Shown: piece by piece, positions 62,152-64,000 of the stretch
Numbering within the stretch: the stretch's first letter is position 1
Layout of the letters: each line of letters begins with the position of its first letter
Assembly (NCBI RefSeq): GCF_025950085.1
Contig: NZ_JAPDDS010000001.1
Coordinates: 62,001 to 126,000, forward strand
Reading direction: 5' to 3'
Length of the DNA: 64,000 bases
From: Luteolibacter flavescens
GTDB taxonomy: Bacteria; Verrucomicrobiota; Verrucomicrobiia; Verrucomicrobiales; Akkermansiaceae
Translations under genes and position numbers: made by a program
The notes under the pieces: generated by a model
What the model saw: only the letters and a program-made list of their open reading frames with translations
Database searches by the model: none
What the model was told of the DNA's origin: nothing

Positions 62152-63570
62152 ATGTCCACTACTTTCACCGACTACAAGGTCGCCGACATCTCCCTCGCGG
62201 AGTTTGGTCGCAAGGAAATTGAAATCGCCGAGCACGAGATGCCCGGCCTCATGGCGACCCGTGCCAAGTATGGCCCGGAGAAGCCGCTGCAGGGCGTCCG
62301 CATCATGGGCTCGCTGCACATGACCATCCAGACCGCGGTGCTCATCGAGACGCTGGTCGAGCTCGGTGCCGAAGTGCGCTGGGTTTCCTGCAACATCTTC
62401 TCCACCCAGGACCACGCCGCCGCGGCGATCGCCGCTGCCGGTATCCCGGTCTTCGCCTGGAAGGGCGAGACGCTTGAGGAGTATTGGTGGTGCACTTGGG
62501 AAGCTCTCGTCAATCCGGCTGGCCTCGGCCCGGAACTCATCGTCGATGACGGTGGCGACGCGACCCTTCTCATCCACAAGGGCTACGAGCTCGAGAACGG
62601 CTCCGATTGGGTCAATACCCCATCCGGCTCGCTCGAAGAAAAGGTCATCAAGGACCTCCTCAAGAAGATCCACGCCGAGCAACCGGGCATCTTCGCGAAG
62701 ATCGTGAAGGACTGGAAGGGTGTCTCCGAAGAGACCACCACCGGCGTCCATCGCCTCTATCAGATGGCAAAGGCCGGCACCCTGCTCGTGCCCGCCATCA
62801 ACGTGAACGACTCCGTCACCAAGTCGAAGTTCGACAACCTCTACGGCTGCCGCGAGTCGCTGGTCGATGGCATCAAGCGCGCCACCGACGTGATGATCTC
62901 CGGCAAGGTCGGCGTAGTCTGCGGCTACGGTGACGTGGGCAAGGGCTGTGCCCAGGCCCTCCGCGGCCAAGGCGCACAGGTAGTCGTGACCGAAGTCGAT
63001 CCGATCTGTGCCCTCCAGGCTGCGATGGAAGGCTTCCGTGTGCTGACCGTCGAGGACACCCTCGGCTGGGGAGACATCTACGTCACCACCACCGGCAACT
63101 TCGACATCATCCGCCTCGAGCACATGGAGAAGATGAAGGACCAGGCCATTGTTTGTAACATCGGCCACTTCGACAACGAGATCCAGATCGACAAGCTGAA
63201 CAACGCCCCCGGCGTCGTTCAGAAGAACATCAAGCCACAGGTCGACAAGTACACCTTCCCGACCGGCAACAGCATCTACATGCTTGCTGAAGGCCGCCTC
63301 GTGAACCTCGGCTGCGCCACCGGCCACCCGAGCTTCGTGATGTCCAACAGCTTCACCAACCAGACGCTCGCCCAGATCGACCTCTGGAAGAACAAGGACA
63401 CCTACAAGGCTGGCGAAGTGAAGGTGCTCGACAAGAAGCTCGACGAGGAAGTCGCCCGCCTCCACCTCGCCAAGGTGGGTGCCAAGCTGACCGTCCTCAC
63501 CAAGGAGCAAGCCGACTACATCAGCGTCCCGGTCGAAGGCCCCTACAAGGCCGACCACTACCGCTACTGA
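62152..63570 (+). CDS. ahcY: Adenosylhomocysteinase
   Basis: A 472-residue enzyme that splits S-adenosylhomocysteine to adenosine and homocysteine, removing the inhibitor of SAM-dependent methylation. Recognised by [20 protein letters not shown], the substrate-site [40 protein letters not shown], the NAD loop [20 protein letters not shown] and the C-terminal YKADHYRY. Length and ending are typical. With metK and the divergent SahR-like gene it forms a compact SAM-cycle locus. Confidence 0.97.
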   Translation: MSTTFTDYKVADISLAEFGRKEIEIAEHEMPGLMATRAKYGPEKPLQGVRIMGSLHMTIQTAVLIETLVELGAEVRWVSCNIFSTQDHAAAAIAAAGIPVFAWKGETLEEYWWCTWEALVNPAGLGPELIVDDGGDATLLIHKGYELENGSDWVNTPSGSLEEKVIKDLLKKIHAEQPGIFAKIVKDWKGVSEETTTGVHRLYQMAKAGTLLVPAINVNDSVTKSKFDNLYGCRESLVDGIKRATDVMISGKVGVVCGYGDVGKGCAQALRGQGAQVVVTEVDPICALQAAMEGFRVLTVEDTLGWGDIYVTTTGNFDIIRLEHMEKMKDQAIVCNIGHFDNEIQIDKLNNAPGVVQKNIKPQVDKYTFPTGNSIYMLAEGRLVNLGCATGHPSFVMSNSFTNQTLAQIDLWKNKDTYKAGEVKVLDKKLDEEVARLHLAKVGAKLTVLTKEQADYISVPVEGPYKADHYRY

Positions 63571-63623
63571 GGACGCTCCGCTTGGGAAGTTCCAAGTGAG
63601 AAGTTCGAAGTTCCTATAGAAGA

Positions 63624-63650
63624 AGCCCCGCCGGTCCGTCCGGCGGGGCT
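63624..63650 (+). terminator. Rho-independent terminator for ahcY
   Basis: AGCCCCGCCGG / TCCGGCGGGGCT form a GC-rich stem with a 4-base loop, followed by TTTTTG. It lies 54 bp beyond the ahcY stop codon. Confidence 0.9.
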
Positions 63651-63744
63651 TTTTGTTGTGGGAACGAAAGCTGGTCGAGAGCCGTCTCGGGCGTTGCCGT
63701 GTGAAGATGGGAATAGGCCGGTCGCGGAGTTCTCGGAGAATTCG

Positions 63745-64000
63745 ATGATCAGGAATTTCCTCCGCGGCATGGTTCATCGTGTCCGGTTTGTCGCAGCGAT
63801 CTCAGCGGTTCTCTGTGCCACATCGGCTTTGGGGAGTGATACTGCGACTGTGCCGTTGCTTGAACCGTTGGAGGAGGTCGCGAAGAAACAGCAAGGGAAG
63901 TCCGTCCTCGTGATCTTCACCGCTCGCTGGGATGCCTCCGATGTCATGTTGAGGAAGCTGATGGAGGACGAGACGGTGAAGGCGGTGCTTCATTCTCATG
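63745..64000 (+). CDS. Thioredoxin-like exported protein, N-terminal part (3' end outside window)
   Basis: ATG 63745 opens a frame with no stop to the window end (85 codons seen). There is a signal peptide (RVRFVAAISAVLCATSALGS) and then LLEPLEEVAKKQQGKSVLVI and FTARWDASDVMLRKLMEDET. This matches the DsbD-gamma/thioredoxin-like start, in which FTADWCxxC holds the redox cysteines; here the site reads RWDASD, with no Cys. It may therefore be a non-redox member, or a protein-binding relative. An alternative ATG at 63769 is also in frame. Its full length and C-terminal domains are outside the window. Confidence 0.75.
   Translation, partial: MIRNFLRGMVHRVRFVAAISAVLCATSALGSDTATVPLLEPLEEVAKKQQGKSVLVIFTARWDASDVMLRKLMEDETVKAVLHSH

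Overview
The window is a GC-rich bacterial chromosome segment that most resembles a Verrucomicrobiota genome of the Luteolibacter/Haloferula/Verrucomicrobium type. This assignment is inferred from gene content and was not tested by a search. The main pointers are a DUF1501 protein paired with a planctomycete-type cytochrome protein (PSCyt1/DUF1549/DUF1553), GH106 and GH127 sugar hydrolases with LamG modules, many Tat- and lipobox-bearing exported proteins, and sparse Shine-Dalgarno sequences with frequent GTG starts and 4-nt ATGA/GTGA overlaps. No rRNA, tRNA, CRISPR array, transposase or prophage was seen.

Layout. 1-3993: TonB-dependent receptor (3' part), PepSY-TM protein, DUF2271, DUF4198 and ApbE, which together look like a metal/iron uptake locus with periplasmic flavin-linked electron transfer. 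3994-4622: a large palindromic repeat locus. 4623-8628: a CHASE3/GAF hybrid histidine kinase with three receivers, then a cupin. 8674-19806: a plant-polysaccharide locus with an AraC regulator, a LamG/anchor protein and GH127 on the minus strand, and a divergent 1691-aa GH106 rhamnosidase-like enzyme. 19846-24573: DUF1501 and PSD1 cytochrome pair. 24666-26075: one unknown gene and a second copy of the palindromic repeat locus. 26076-29611: a PqiABC/MCE lipid transport operon with PqiA split in two. 29712-33407: an uncharacterised lipoprotein, alkaline phosphatase, DUF3147, RNA polymerase omega and SmpB. 33743-36235: small lipoprotein, fatty acid hydroxylase family protein and DUF418. 36232-40262: nuoF, nuoE, a thioredoxin-like gene and nuoD. 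40408-42727: TIM-barrel isomerase, alpha/beta hydrolase lipoprotein, Lrp-like regulator. 42872-46653: LysM protein and two parts of a tripartite efflux system. 46686-50168: retropepsin-like protease, inactive transglutaminase-7TM protein and ATP-grasp ligase. 50197-56644: a small AT-rich island, a methyltransferase, then a five-gene surface-glycan cluster (FkbM methyltransferase, SGNH, MBOAT, AlgJ/X-like, GT11). 56861-59468: YchF, a small lipoprotein and a phosphodiester glycosidase. 59485-63570: an ArsR-methyltransferase fusion regulator divergent from metK and ahcY, with a four-helix-bundle element inserted between the last two. 63745-64000: start of a thioredoxin-like gene.

The most interesting items are four. 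First, the predicted SAH-responsive regulator facing metK/ahcY. Second, the IVS-like four-helix-bundle insertion bounded by inverted repeats between metK and ahcY. Third, the two nested-palindrome repeat loci, which share about 350 bp and are built from related 29-bp modules. Fourth, the ApbE/DUF2271 locus, in which the DUF2271 protein has an altered flavinylation-like motif. No clearly new defence or mobile system was found.
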